From assembly GCF_910592395.1 (NCBI RefSeq), contig NC_088309.1, positions 14,756,599 through 14,820,598 of the forward strand: 64,000 nucleotides of DNA, in the 5' to 3' direction. The position numbers and the translations under genes are program-made. Shown in pieces: positions 55,001 to 64,000 of the stretch (positions are counted from its first letter, which is position 1; each line of letters begins with the position of its first letter). This stretch comes from Lineus longissimus. Lineage: Eukaryota > Nemertea > Pilidiophora > Heteronemertea > Lineidae. The notes below the pieces were generated by a model, which worked only from the letters and a program-made list of their open reading frames with translations, was not told the origin of the DNA and did no database searches.

Positions 55001-58000
55001 TACACCTGGAAGATCAGTGGGGTTAGGCATCCTCATGATTGCCTCCACTTTTGAGTCATCTGCTTTAACACCCTCCTCTGTAAAAAGGTGTCCATGAAAT
55101 CTAATTTCTGGTTTGCCTACTTCCTTTTTATCATTATTCAAGATGATGTGACGCTCATCACATCTCTGATACAACTTTTCAAGCTTAGAGTCATTGTCCT
55201 CGAGTGCAGCACTCTTCGTTTTGCCACACCCAGCAGCTATGATATCATCCGCAATCGTAAAAACACCGTCAAGTCCGCTGAGAGCTTCTGTAAGTTTGCG
55301 CTGGAAGATTTCACTGGATACTTTGAGCCCAAAAGGAAGACGAGTCCAGCGGAAACGTCCAAATGGAGTAATCATCGTAGTTAGTAAGCTAGACGCCTCA
55401 TCTAACCTAATGTGCCAGAATGCATTTTTGACATCTAATTTGCTGAACACTTTTGCGTCATGAAGCATGGGTAACACATCATCAACAGTAGGTAACTTGT
55501 AATGTTCCCTCATTAGGGCAACGTTCAATGCCTGAGGGTCAATACAGATTCTAAGTTTTCCATTGGGTTTCCGAACAACTGCCATTTGACTAACCCATGG
55601 CGTAGGTTCAGTAACCCCCTGGAGGACACCCATCTCCACTAAACGCTCAAGTTCAAGCTTTACATCCCCATTGATAGCGACGGGTACGTTCTTGCAAGGC
55701 AAAGCACGTGGCTTGACGTCCGTGTCCACACACAGATGTGCCTCACCTAGATCACCAAGTTCCTGTTTCTTTACTTGTGCAATAAATTTGTCAGCATTGA
55801 CGGTAATGAGTTCCATCGCGCGAATGGTATCGAGGCCTAACAAACAACTGAGACTGTTAGGCACCACCACAAATTTCACCAGATATCGTAGCTTATTGCG
55901 AACGTTTATGACCGGTAGTGTGGCTTCCCCTAGTGGCTGTACCTTCGTGTTGTTCCACATCACGAGCCGCTGGGGGGTGTCTTTTACCTGTTCCTTTTTT
56001 ACGAACCTCTGGCAAATGGTGTTAACTTCAGCCCCACTATCCAGTTGAAAGTGGAGGTGAGTTCCATTGACCTCCATTTTGGCGGTAAGAATATCTCGTT
56101 TGCGTTTACCAGTCATGACATTGGCCATCCAATAATCGTCATTTTCATCATCATCATCAGCATCAGCACTAACCATTTTGACCACACCAGGTTTTTTGCA
56201 TTTTGCCCGGAAGTGATTCTCGCCATGACACTGACTGCACGTTTTGCCCCAGGCAGGGCAATCCGTTTTTCGCATAGGGTGTTCCCGACCACAGAACTTG
56301 CATTCCCTAGTCGGAACTGCAGCTGCCCCATATTGGGCCTTTGGCACTTTTGAGGTAGCCCCACCTAGAGGCTTTTTAGGCCACGAGTTTCTGTCCTTAA
56401 CACGCTTGACACTTGCAGCGCTAGTACCATCTAAGTCTGTGCCGAGGGCTTTCCCCTGCACCGTTGCATTTTCTGCCGCCTTGCAGATATTGATAGACGT
56501 TTCCAATGTTAAATTCCTCTCCCTCAGCAGGAGTTTCTGTGTCTCGCGGTCATGTATGCCAAGCACAATACGGTCCCGGAGAATTGAATCGACAGAGTCA
56601 GCATGATAGTTACAGGTTTTGATTTTATTCCGTATGTCAGATAGGAATGACTCGAATGTTTCATCCCCCGTTTGCATCCGTTGGTTGAATAGGAAACGTT
56701 CATAGGTTTCATTCACTTCGCCAATAGCATAAACGTTGAATTTCGTAAGAATTTCTGCCACAGTCCGCTCATTATCCGGGGTATCGAACTTGAATCCATT
56801 GTGGATACGAAGACCATCGTCCCCGATCGTGTGTAGTAGCAGGGCAACACGATAGGGCCTGTCCTGAGCAGCCAAGTTTGTAATTATGGCATAATTTGTC
56901 CATTTCTGCCTAAAAATTCTCCAGTTCTCTGCGATGCTAGATACATCTTTAAAATCAGGAGGGTTTGGGGGCCTTATCCCCTGGACAGGACGTGCCATTT
57001 CAAAGTTCTAGTTACAAACGTCGTTTGAGCGGCAGTGTACACCCGAGTGTACAGTATCGTACAGAGTCAATGTACACGCTACACAGTACAGTCACACACG
57101 TGTAGTTTACCGGCAGGATTTCCGAGACCGGTTTCAACCCAGACTACTTTAGATTAACGCAATAATTATACAGTCTATCATTTCTCGGGAAGCTTGAGTC
57201 TTTTCACCTCGCTGCCACCATGTTGCGGAGCCGACTTCTGGTCCTCCACAATGAGTAATTGTGCATTAATCTGGACGAAAACAGGAAGAACTCTATAAGT
57301 TTTATTGACCTCAAAACACAACTCCCAGGCTCGCCGTGCGGCCAGCCGAAGACACAACACGCAACAAATGTATTAATTCAAACAGTGGCCCTGCTGAATC
57401 TTCTACGTTTTGTTATATTTTAATATTATACAATTCAAACAACTGGCCCCCATTACTTTTTATGTCAGCCGGGCTTAACAGAACCTAAATAAAAGCCACA
57501 ATAGGCGCTCTACTATTGTCTGATTGACAGTCATGACAGTGATTGTTATTTTCTTCTTTTTTATTTCTAGGTCAAAAATCATCTGCCAACGCCACTGGGC
57601 GATACCGTAAGGCCAAGTACAATCAAAATGAAAGTTGGACTGCGTTGAGGACCAGTTTATTAACTGCATTTCATGAGAGTCTTGCACCTTCTGAACAGTG
57701 TGATAACTGTGGGATTTCCTCAGCTGATATATACCACTGCAGCGACTGTTCTCCCAGAACATTTCTTTGCCTTGAGTGCATCAGGAAAGCTCACTTGTTT
57801 CAGTATTTTCACATGATGTATATTTGGAGGGTAGGTAATACCTTTATTGGTAATACATGTAACATAGTTCATCACTATATTTAAATCAGAATCTCAGTGT
57901 ATTGGGGGCACCAAAATATCAACTAGACAAGTTTTGTCACAGCATTACAACTGTAATGAATCCCCAGACACCAAGGATGAATTGTTTAAAACCTTATGAA

Positions 58001-61000
58001 GTGTTAAGCCTGGGTGACATATCTCATTATCATGTGTCATTATTATTATGAATCAGGTTGGAGTTACTCGGAAATTTGAGTTCATTTATGCCAGTGATGG
58101 AAAGTGTTGCCAAAGTAACATTTATTTCACACCACCTTGCCTCTCATTGTTGTTCATGTTGTGAATTATTTTGCTCTTTCAGATTAACGCATGGGTACCC
58201 TTCTCTCCTGATGATGTGATTATAGATTCCTTCGTACATCCGCATTGCAGTCACACCTACTTCCGAGATATAATAGTTGTTGATGCCAAAGGTATTCTCA
58301 TCTAATATACATGTATAGTGAATATCATTTAGCTGCAGAAGTTTCAGTTTTTACAGTAGTAGGATCTTTCAAGTGATGTAATTGTTCACTCTGGTCTTGA
58401 ACATTGCCTAAGACCAATGAGCGTTTTTACATATAATGATATACATGTAATTAGTCTTACTTCTACTGACAAATTAAAATAGTGGTCATAAATCTTTGAA
58501 GTTATGATTTCTTACCGTTTCCCAGCAGCAAGTGGTAACCTAAATAAAATATAGTCAATAGGTCAGCCTTGGTTCGCCTTGGTTCTGTAGTATTCGTGAC
58601 CTTGTAATAACGATTATTTCAGGCAGACATCATAAAGCCAAATGTCAATTCTGTCCCTGTGAGGAAGAGGCAACAACCCTGATAAGGCACCACTTTTGGC
58701 CGTCATCACCTAAGAAACCAAAGATGTGCTTCGACTTCCATATCATGGAAATGCTGCGGGTGTTGTACCTTCAGGTTCCTGTACCTGTGATGGATTTTTG
58801 CGAAGCACTGAAGCTAATCTATCACCCTTTTGTTGTTACAGATAACCCAGTAAGTGATGCCTTGAAAATTTGTGACATATGTTAAACTGGAAGTGAAAGA
58901 ATAACCAAAATGCCTTTTCAAAACCCTTAAAAATATTTAGCTCGAGTACGACATTTCACATGACTGGCTTGCATTATTTTCCTACTCCTCTTTGGAGAGT
59001 AGCTAGTAAATTTTGTGAAGTACACAGACATAATTTATCCTTATTCACAAGCTTCAGCCTACATATGAAATTCTAATTATGGATATTCTGTTGAGGACCA
59101 TTATTCCATCAGCGGCAAAGACTTTTATGGAAGTGTGTACATGTGAACAATCGGTAGTTCAAACAGGTTTTTATGTTCACATGTTTTCCTTCTTCACAGA
59201 TTCTTCAAGATGTGTACAAGGTGCTAATCAACGAATCCTTTGAAGAATACCGGTACTTCGTGCATCAGATGAATACATTATCAGGCATCAGCCCCAATTT
59301 TAGTGAGCGGCTGTTTGAATGCCCAGCATGCCCACAGGTATTGTATGATTAAAGGGTCATTTGACAGCTTCAAAAATTGTTAGGAATGCCTTGACCTGTG
59401 AGATCAATCAAAACTGACCCACTTTTTTAGCAGAAATATAACCACATGAAGTATTAAACTGGCATTTAAATCAGGCGTTGGGGACAAACTATTTGGCACC
59501 AAAAAATATACTCCAAAGAAAGACATCATACCATGTGGAGTCACTGAAGACACTCAGGCACCTGATTTTAAAAATGATGCACCTTTGTGCAGCTGACTAC
59601 TTAATACAATCTTGTGATGACATATGATTTACATGACATTAAAAGGTGGTCTCTAGTTTTGTCCTGCAGAATTGGAACCAGTAAAGGTGGATAAATATGT
59701 GAGGTCCAGTGTAGTTTCTGAGCTGAACAGTGCTGTATCTGTCGACCCACCCTCCTCCAACCTGTCTGTGTCGCTGTTTCTCACAATTTACAGGCGAGGA
59801 ACTGTCCCTACCTGTACAACAACAGAATAGCATAGCACAGTTTTAGTGTTGCCCTGACAAAATATACTTCCAATGTTTGTACGGACCTGTATGGATGATA
59901 TTATTACTGGATCAAAGAAACAAGTTAATTGTGATCCATTGGTTATTTCATCAAGAAATCAACTTAAAATACATTCCTGTAAATATATTAGTTCACATTA
60001 TAAGTATTTTTCAAAAACTTTGTTTTGTTTGCAGAAGGATGAATATCCAAGAATTCTTTCAATGGATGCCAATTTTGGTCTGGTTAGGAAGAAAACTTCT
60101 GGTGAAAGCGTGGCAAAACCAAAACACGAAGGCTTATACTTCCTTGACCAAGATGAGGTGGATAAATTTGTGAGGTCCAGTGACATTTCTGAGCCAAACA
60201 AAGATGTTGTGAGTATTGATTGTCAATCCTCCTGCCTGACTCTGCCACTTTCTCTCAATTTTTGAGGCATGGAAACTGCCCATAGAATCCTAAAAATCGC
60301 TTAATTTTCAGTGTCATCCATCAATAATGCCATTGGCCTCATTTTTGGCCTTTTTCTGTAAAGATACCTTTTTTTCTGTTTCGTTGACGATGTGCTGAAA
60401 TGGTGTTTTTCCACTAAATATCATACAAATATGTACATTCAAGTTATGTGGCTCATGCTGTACCTGTCTGGTACTCATGTTTTGAAAATACCATATTCTT
60501 TTTTTGCCCTGCATGCATTCACAGTTCTTTGTTCTTATTTTTAGGACTGCAATGAATTCAAAGCTGGCAGTAATATACGTTCAAAGGGAAGGTATTACAA
60601 ACTAGACGAAACTGCAGTGTTTGGGGCTTCGTGCAGGCATGACTTCCCGCAAATGATGTTCAGCTTGAAACATGGCGAACGGTGAGTTTACATGAACCAC
60701 AAACCCTCTCTTTTAAGGCACCCCTGTGACTAAATGCTGTCTTGATAAAGGTGTCTTGTTTACACAGGTTAAAAATGATATAGAAATTAATTTGGTACCT
60801 AATTTATGTCTCTCACATATTTTGTCAGATGAGGGGGGTCCACTGTAATTCTAATATGCTGAATACCACTATTATCATCTTATACTTCGCGGTTTTCACC
60901 ACTCATCATTTGTGCTAAAATTTGAATCCGTGCATGAATCTGTCTTGAAAAATAAACACAGTACTATTACTCCGAAACTAATGATCGGATTGCAACCAAA

Positions 61001-64000
61001 TTTGATCTGGATGTATATCTATGTACTCTACTAAATCCTTGATTTTTTATCAAATGTGATAGCCAATATGGGTGCCAGGTGGGCATCTTGAAAAATTCTC
61101 AGTTTGGCCACCCGGATTGCTCGTTTAATAGTGGTCTGATTTTCATAACATTTTTATGGTAGGTACTCCTAGCAAGGATACATTTCATAAATGTGGGTTT
61201 TTGATTTGACCTACTTCTCAAGGTCACAGAGGTCAAAGTTTTCCTATGGCACCGCCATTTTACAATGACGGCACGTTTTGTCACTGCTTTAGCTACAGAT
61301 CCCTAACTTGGTACGAATGTACCCCTATACTCTTAGACTAAACTGCAGTCTTTTTCTGATTCTCAGTTTGGCCAGCAGGGCCCCAAATGTTAATAGTGGA
61401 CTCTCCCCTAAGGGTGCCTTGAAATGCTGCTAAGTGGGATGTCATAGTCTAAGCCTAGGTTAATGCAGGATTAATTAACCTCTACAGAACCCTAGGAATT
61501 TCAGATGATGGTTGTTTCTTGTACTAGACACAAGCAAACAACATAATTATCCTATTCCTAAGCATTTCCATAATGGGTCATCTGTAAACCAAAGGACTTT
61601 TTTTAAAAAAGGTGTGTTAATGCTGATGACTTGTTGCATGGAATTGCTTATTTGTTCTTTTGGTAGGCATGCCTTGCATGTTTTGCTGCTTCAAGCTTTT
61701 GTTCTGCTGCTGTTTTAACGATTACTGGTCAGATCACAAAATTGTCTACTCTGCTTTGTCATACCTGTAGTCACCTCAATTAAATTCAACTTACGCATTA
61801 TTTTATCTCTCATGTAATTTCATTGTAAAACATTACTTCATTTCTTTCTTACATTTAAAACCATGCTAATGCTTCATCCATCTTCCCTTCACAAGAGGTG
61901 AGCACAATGGCCCTGGCCATTTCATTACTCTTGAGTTTAACCTGACACCAGGAGTAACATCTATTGAGGCAAAGTACTATAAATTGCATTACACTAACTG
62001 GCATTACTACCAAAGCCTTATTTTTGAGATCTCAAGAGTCGAGGCAATACGACAACTAGTCGTCCAGACATCTTACATGTAGTTCTGAAAAAGGATGGTA
62101 GAATCATTTGAAACATCATTTGTGTAAACGGTGCTACTAAATTTTTACAATGAGTCATGTGCATTTATACGAAACTGTTATAAAGCGTTTTGTATCCTCT
62201 TATCAACTTTTCAGGCTTTCCTACCCAGTTTATCTCCTGCAGCAGCTAATGGAAAAGTATGGTACATCAGATATTTCCTTCATGTGTGACATTTCGTGCA
62301 TGTTTGAAAGTTACATAAAGGTGTGTTGTTGACAAGTTTGATAAACATTGCATCCATGTACCTGCATATATCAATTTCAGCATGTTTGAAAGATACCATA
62401 CACGTATCCACTTTGTTCCGTTCTGATTCATTTTTAAACCTCCATGTTAATATGTTATTACACAACCATGAATTGACTTGAAATCATCTTAGATTCTCAG
62501 GATGTCAAAAAGTTCTCCATAGGTTTGAAAATTGATGTACCTCGATATAAAAACTTGTTACCCCTTCGTGGGTTGAAATACTGATAGGATTTGATGCTTT
62601 TGTGGAAGGGTTGGGAATTTGTCACTCATCTCCATGTATGCCATCAGCAAGATCTATTATGAGTAATGATCTTTTCAGAAACACCACAGTGATATTTCTC
62701 TTGATGCTGTGAAAATGGCAATTCCCATTTTCCATGCCTACGGACACAAGTGTGATTGCCAGGTAAGAATGTTTTTTCAGTTTTACTCTCATCAACCACA
62801 AATCACCTGCTGTTCCTCCCTCCATAAACAGCAAGTTGGCTTTCTGACTGGACCTCATCTGACAGCATGATGTTCTATTAAGTTTCCCATTTTCATTATT
62901 TCAAATTTCTCTTGAGAACACTACATGTAGGGTTTTTCGGTATCTTTTCCTTAAACCATTTCAATATGGAAGAAATCAATTTGTATCCACTTGATCTAAG
63001 TCATCAGCTTTTTAAACGCCCTAATTTGGTGTAAATTGTGTGAGCAATCAGGACGCCAGGCTCCGTCGAAGAGGAAGGTTACCATGTGAATGCAGAAGCC
63101 TAAGGCACGAGCGCAATTGAAGCACCCGCTGGTGCAGACCTTGGTGTTAGGAGCATTATATTAAAAGCACAAATGATGACAAAGTGTATAATTTCTCTGC
63201 TCTCCACTGAAACCCCCAGATATCCAGTAATAAACTGATCAACATGGCAAGTCCTTTTCCATCCTTCATATTTTACTTTTCAAGGTGCGTTACAGCCCAC
63301 GAAGGCTCCCTGGTTTTGGTCTGACAGATGGTGAAAGTCTAGAAAGACTGTGGTCCTATCTCCGGAGCTTTTCAAAAATTACCAAAGAGATGACACCCAG
63401 CCATCGCATTGATACGCTGACTGATGCTCTCATACACTATGCAAACAGGAAACAGCTGAAAATTGGTAAGAAATGTTATCCCATCAAATATAAGTGTTGA
63501 TAGGTTCACAAGCCCTCAGCTGTTTGTGTGTGTCACAAAAGTGCCCACCTTAGAAAGAAAAAGCATATTTCTGGTGAATTTTTACCAGGATTGTACATGT
63601 ATGTTATTGTTATGAGTAAAAGATGTGTCATGCCCAACACTGGCTGTGATCTGACCTTCTACCATGTTGTCTTCCAAAAAAATCCATTCAAGTCTGTTTC
63701 TTTTCCACAAAAGACTTGAATAACACTGTGTACATGTACTTCTATCCACACAACAGTATTGGACCAGATGGGTTTTGCACCATTCAACTTGGGTATGAAG
63801 GATATTTTGCATTTTGGGAAGTCCTGCTTTTGGCACATATTGGGAGTTTGTGAGGTGGCCTGCTTTTCCACCTTCCCAGATGGGGGTTTAATAAACCGGA
63901 AACTTCAGGTTCATGTAGATGATATATAATTTTTGCAGGCACTTTCCTTCGCACAAAGATTGACAGGGCTAAGGATAAGTTGGCAGCTGCTGGTGAGGAA
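51855..64000 (+). CDS. KDZ (Kyakuja-Dileera-Zisupton) transposase gene, intron-rich, 3' end outside window
   Basis: Eleven exons join with matching phase and canonical sites: 51855-52085, 57571-57830, 58183-58291, 58623-58849, 59200-59337, 60035-60208, 60545-60681, 62215-62320, 62679-62762, 63285-63465 and 63939-64000 (continues). No stop or frameshift interrupts about 525 codons. Domain order is Cys-rich zinc domain, RNase H-like core with MDANFGLVRK, MCDISC and GLTDGESLERLWS, then the start of the C-terminal helical region. The first exon enters in phase 1, so an upstream exon is missing. A Ty3/gypsy element occupies the first visible intron. It could be a domesticated gene or a transposon that carries introns. 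Confidence 0.85.
52495..52640 (-). repeat. 3' LTR of Mag-like element
   Basis: 146 bp, TG..CA ends. The minus strand contains AATAAAA (52580-52574), a polyadenylation signal. Confidence 0.93.
52973..56998 (-). CDS. gag-pol polyprotein of Mag-like Ty3/gypsy element
   Basis: 1341 codons uninterrupted. Order with approximate residues: gag (1-230); two zinc knuckles, CKFCGREHPMRKTDC and CSQCHGENHFRAKC (about 233-270); aspartic protease LDSGAEVNT (about 318); reverse transcriptase with FSKLDVKNAFWHI, LPFGLKVSSE and IADDII in the xxDD position (about 470-640); RNase H LQVDSSKDGVGAVLL (about 720); integrase zinc-binding HLGY...CEPC; catalytic SDIFEI, ITDPGSQLTS and NGKAEAAVKV (about 1000-1090); then a basic C-terminal region. 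Gag and pol are fused without a frameshift. The zinc-knuckle form is that of K02A2.6/Mag/SURL elements. All catalytic residues are present, so it may be active. Confidence 0.93.
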   Translation of the reverse strand: MARPVQGIRPPNPPDFKDVSSIAENWRIFRQKWTNYAIITNLAAQDRPYRVALLLHTIGDDGLRIHNGFKFDTPDNERTVAEILTKFNVYAIGEVNETYERFLFNQRMQTGDETFESFLSDIRNKIKTCNYHADSVDSILRDRIVLGIHDRETQKLLLRERNLTLETSINICKAAENATVQGKALGTDLDGTSAASVKRVKDRNSWPKKPLGGATSKVPKAQYGAAAVPTRECKFCGREHPMRKTDCPAWGKTCSQCHGENHFRAKCKKPGVVKMVSADADDDDENDDYWMANVMTGKRKRDILTAKMEVNGTHLHFQLDSGAEVNTICQRFVKKEQVKDTPQRLVMWNNTKVQPLGEATLPVINVRNKLRYLVKFVVVPNSLSCLLGLDTIRAMELITVNADKFIAQVKKQELGDLGEAHLCVDTDVKPRALPCKNVPVAINGDVKLELERLVEMGVLQGVTEPTPWVSQMAVVRKPNGKLRICIDPQALNVALMREHYKLPTVDDVLPMLHDAKVFSKLDVKNAFWHIRLDEASSLLTTMITPFGRFRWTRLPFGLKVSSEIFQRKLTEALSGLDGVFTIADDIIAAGCGKTKSAALEDNDSKLEKLYQRCDERHIILNNDKKEVGKPEIRFHGHLFTEEGVKADDSKVEAIMRMPNPTDLPGVKRFCGMVQYMARFLPNLSADLEPIRALTRKETAWNWSGDCDKAMDTVKKKLSETPVLAYFDTNKDVMLQVDSSKDGVGAVLLQDGRPVEYASRSLSSAERNWAQIEKELLAVVYGLERFDQYTYGTKVVVENDHKPLYSILRKPLSQAPKRLQALMMRIHRYDVDFRFLKGSELIIADTLSRAYLDVPDTTTRILNVKSAYTMSDARLEEVRKATDNDNALKTLESLILKGWPEYKHLVPSDVRVYFDFRDTLSCDNGIILKGEAILIPSSLRQDIKQRLHSAHLGYNSMVRRARRLVFWPGLAQDIKQLVASCEPCQALRARNPKEPLLPQDDGRGPWDKVASDIFEIEGQRYLVTIDCYSNFLEVDPLPSMTSGRVIAILKKHFSRYGIPRILITDPGSQLTSGDFREFTKNWGITHVESSPGHHSANGKAEAAVKVAKHLLIKTRKSGTDPNLALLELRNTPREDTGRSPAEMLFGHSTRSVIPYIQQKPSGGDSVSLNPRRERRKERMRQSHDKKACELRRLPVGQVVYFEYRERERWILGTIVGVLGNRTYEVEGRTGGKYRRNRVQMRPTAVKLPLRPSGLHNPNVLFPNAPQQVLDLPESTPDNLPQNQSVNHAPQNATPPVVENSSLDYNHGQLSGPKPTDTVPTPPRRTSTRIHVAPQYLKDYVRK
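57221..57366 (-). repeat. 5' LTR of Mag-like element
   Basis: Matches the 3' LTR. Immediately downstream on the minus strand (57220-57205) is the tRNA primer-binding site starting TGG. Confidence 0.93.
57571..57830 (+). CDS. KDZ gene exon with Cys-cluster domain
   Basis: RYRKAKYNQNESWTALRTSL then CDNCGISSADIYHCSDCSPR and FLCLECIRKAHLFQYFHMMY: four C-x2-C/H-type pairs of the zinc domain placed before the core in animal KDZ proteins. The codon completed by TGT across the gypsy-bearing intron adds a Cys. Confidence 0.8.
58183..58291 (+). CDS. KDZ gene exon
   Basis: INAWVPFSPDDVIIDSFVHP then CSHTYFRDIIVVDAKG. Phase 0 to 1. Pre-core segment. Confidence 0.75.
58623..58849 (+). CDS. KDZ gene exon
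   Basis: CQFCPCEEEATTLIRHHFWP, KMCFDFHIMEMLRVLYLQVP and FCEALKLIY. This is the Cys-W-P-x-x-P...F segment followed by the helical block typical of the family N-terminal to the catalytic core. Phase 1 to 0. Confidence 0.8.
59200..59337 (+). CDS. KDZ gene exon
   Basis: VLINESFEEYRYFVHQMNTL then FECPACPQ. The C-P-A-C motif precedes the first catalytic Asp in KDZ proteins. 46 codons, phase 0. Confidence 0.8.
59670..59815 (+). pseudogene. decayed duplicate of KDZ exon 3' end plus intron
   Basis: AGGTGGATAAATATGTGAGG at about 59686 parallels AGGTGGATAAATTTGTGAGG at about 60155. The similarity continues through the exon end and into the intron (CACCCTCCTCCAACCTGTCT; CTCACAATTTACAGG against CTCTCAATTTTTGAGG). 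Confidence 0.65.
60035..60208 (+). CDS. KDZ gene exon with first catalytic Asp
   Basis: ILSMDANFGLVRKKTSGESV: the D of MDAN is the family first catalytic residue. It ends in an acidic stretch (EVDKFVRSSDISEPNKDV). 58 codons, phase 0, donor GTGAGT. A decayed copy of its 3' end lies upstream at 59670-59815. Confidence 0.85.
60545..60681 (+). CDS. KDZ gene exon
   Basis: LDETAVFGASCRHDFPQMMF: the G-x-x-C-R-H-x-x-P signature between the first and second catalytic residues. Phase 0 to 2. Confidence 0.85.
62215..62320 (+). CDS. KDZ gene exon with second catalytic Asp
   Basis: LSYPVYLLQQLMEKYGTSDI then SFMCDISCMFESYIK. The D of CDISC is the second catalytic residue. Phase 2 to 0. Confidence 0.85.
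62679..62762 (+). CDS. KDZ gene exon
   Basis: VKMAIPIFHAYGHKCDCQ: the P-x-F-H-x-x-x-H-x-x-x-C segment of the family. 28 codons, phase 0. Confidence 0.85.
63285..63465 (+). CDS. KDZ gene exon with catalytic Glu
   Basis: GFGLTDGESLERLWSYLRSF: G-x-x-D-G-E-x-x-E-R-x-W-S contains the final catalytic Glu. Followed by RIDTLTDALIHYANRK. Phase 0 to 1. Confidence 0.88.
63939..64000 (+). CDS. KDZ gene exon, cut by window end
   Basis: Acceptor TTTTTGCAG, reading TFLRTKIDRAKDKLAAAGEE. Start of the post-catalytic helical region, comparable to the R-L-E-K-E-R segment in the minus-strand relative. Confidence 0.7.

Larger units (their letters stand above)
52495..57366 (-). mobile_element. complete Mag-like Ty3/gypsy retrotransposon
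   Basis: 146-bp LTRs at 52495-52640 and 57221-57366 (TGTTGCGGAG...ACGCAACA), identical in every stretch compared, flanked by the 5-bp duplication AATGT (52490-52494, 57367-57371). On the minus strand, the PBS TGGTGGCAGCGAGG follows the 5' LTR and the polypurine tract AAGAAGGGGGGA precedes the 3' LTR. One long gag-pol frame is intact. It lies inside an intron of the KDZ gene, in antisense. Confidence 0.95.

Overview
This is eukaryotic, intron-bearing and very repeat-rich DNA. It looks like a marine invertebrate genome. An echinoderm, hemichordate or lancelet-like deuterostome is my guess, based only on the repertoire (DIRS-like tyrosine-recombinase retroelement, Kolobok, KDZ, Tx1-type LINE, Mag-like Ty3/gypsy, Helentron-like repeats, many TACATGTA and AGGCCTA words). 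There is no bacterial-style gene packing and no rRNA or tRNA gene that I can support.

Layout. 1-4735: decayed DIRS-order retrotransposon whose gag appears to have two in-phase introns, followed by a LINE fragment. 6607-8776: a MITE abutting an internally deleted pogo/Tc1-like element. 10121-12310: a 1095-bp TIR element present twice in tandem with no difference seen. 13010-21868: a nested stack. A GC-hairpin-rich TIR element exists as a tandem dimer, its first copy is split by a minus-strand Ty3/gypsy element (13601-20301), and that element is itself split in pol by a TTAA-flanked Kolobok-type transposon (15307-19161). The Kolobok transposase frame continues, through one TAG codon, into a domain resembling the cytoplasmic ballast domain of P2X7 receptors.

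24419-27307: small spliced chromodomain gene (+), with a Tc1 fragment and a hairpin in its introns. 28275-30605: 88-bp minisatellite with higher-order structure. 37390-31750 (-): spliced gene related to KDZ transposases that keeps the N-terminal Cys domain and C-terminal coiled region but has no visible DDE core, with two exon frameshifts and three MITEs in its introns. 38313-42008: degraded Tx1/L1-type LINE. 44352-45104: integrase-type exon like Ginger/KRBA2, with one in-frame stop. 45389-49899: nested Helentron-like repeats with a 109-bp-arm foldback.

51855 to the right edge (+): an intron-rich KDZ transposase gene. Eleven exons join with matching phases and the D, D and E motifs are intact. 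Its first visible intron holds a complete Mag-like Ty3/gypsy element (52495-57366) with a 5-bp target duplication and LTRs that look identical.

Nearly all coding capacity is therefore transposon or transposon-derived. The candidates for host genes are the chromodomain gene, the two KDZ-related genes and possibly the Ginger-like exon. Several frameshifts sit in A/T homopolymers, so some breaks may be sequencing errors and not decay.
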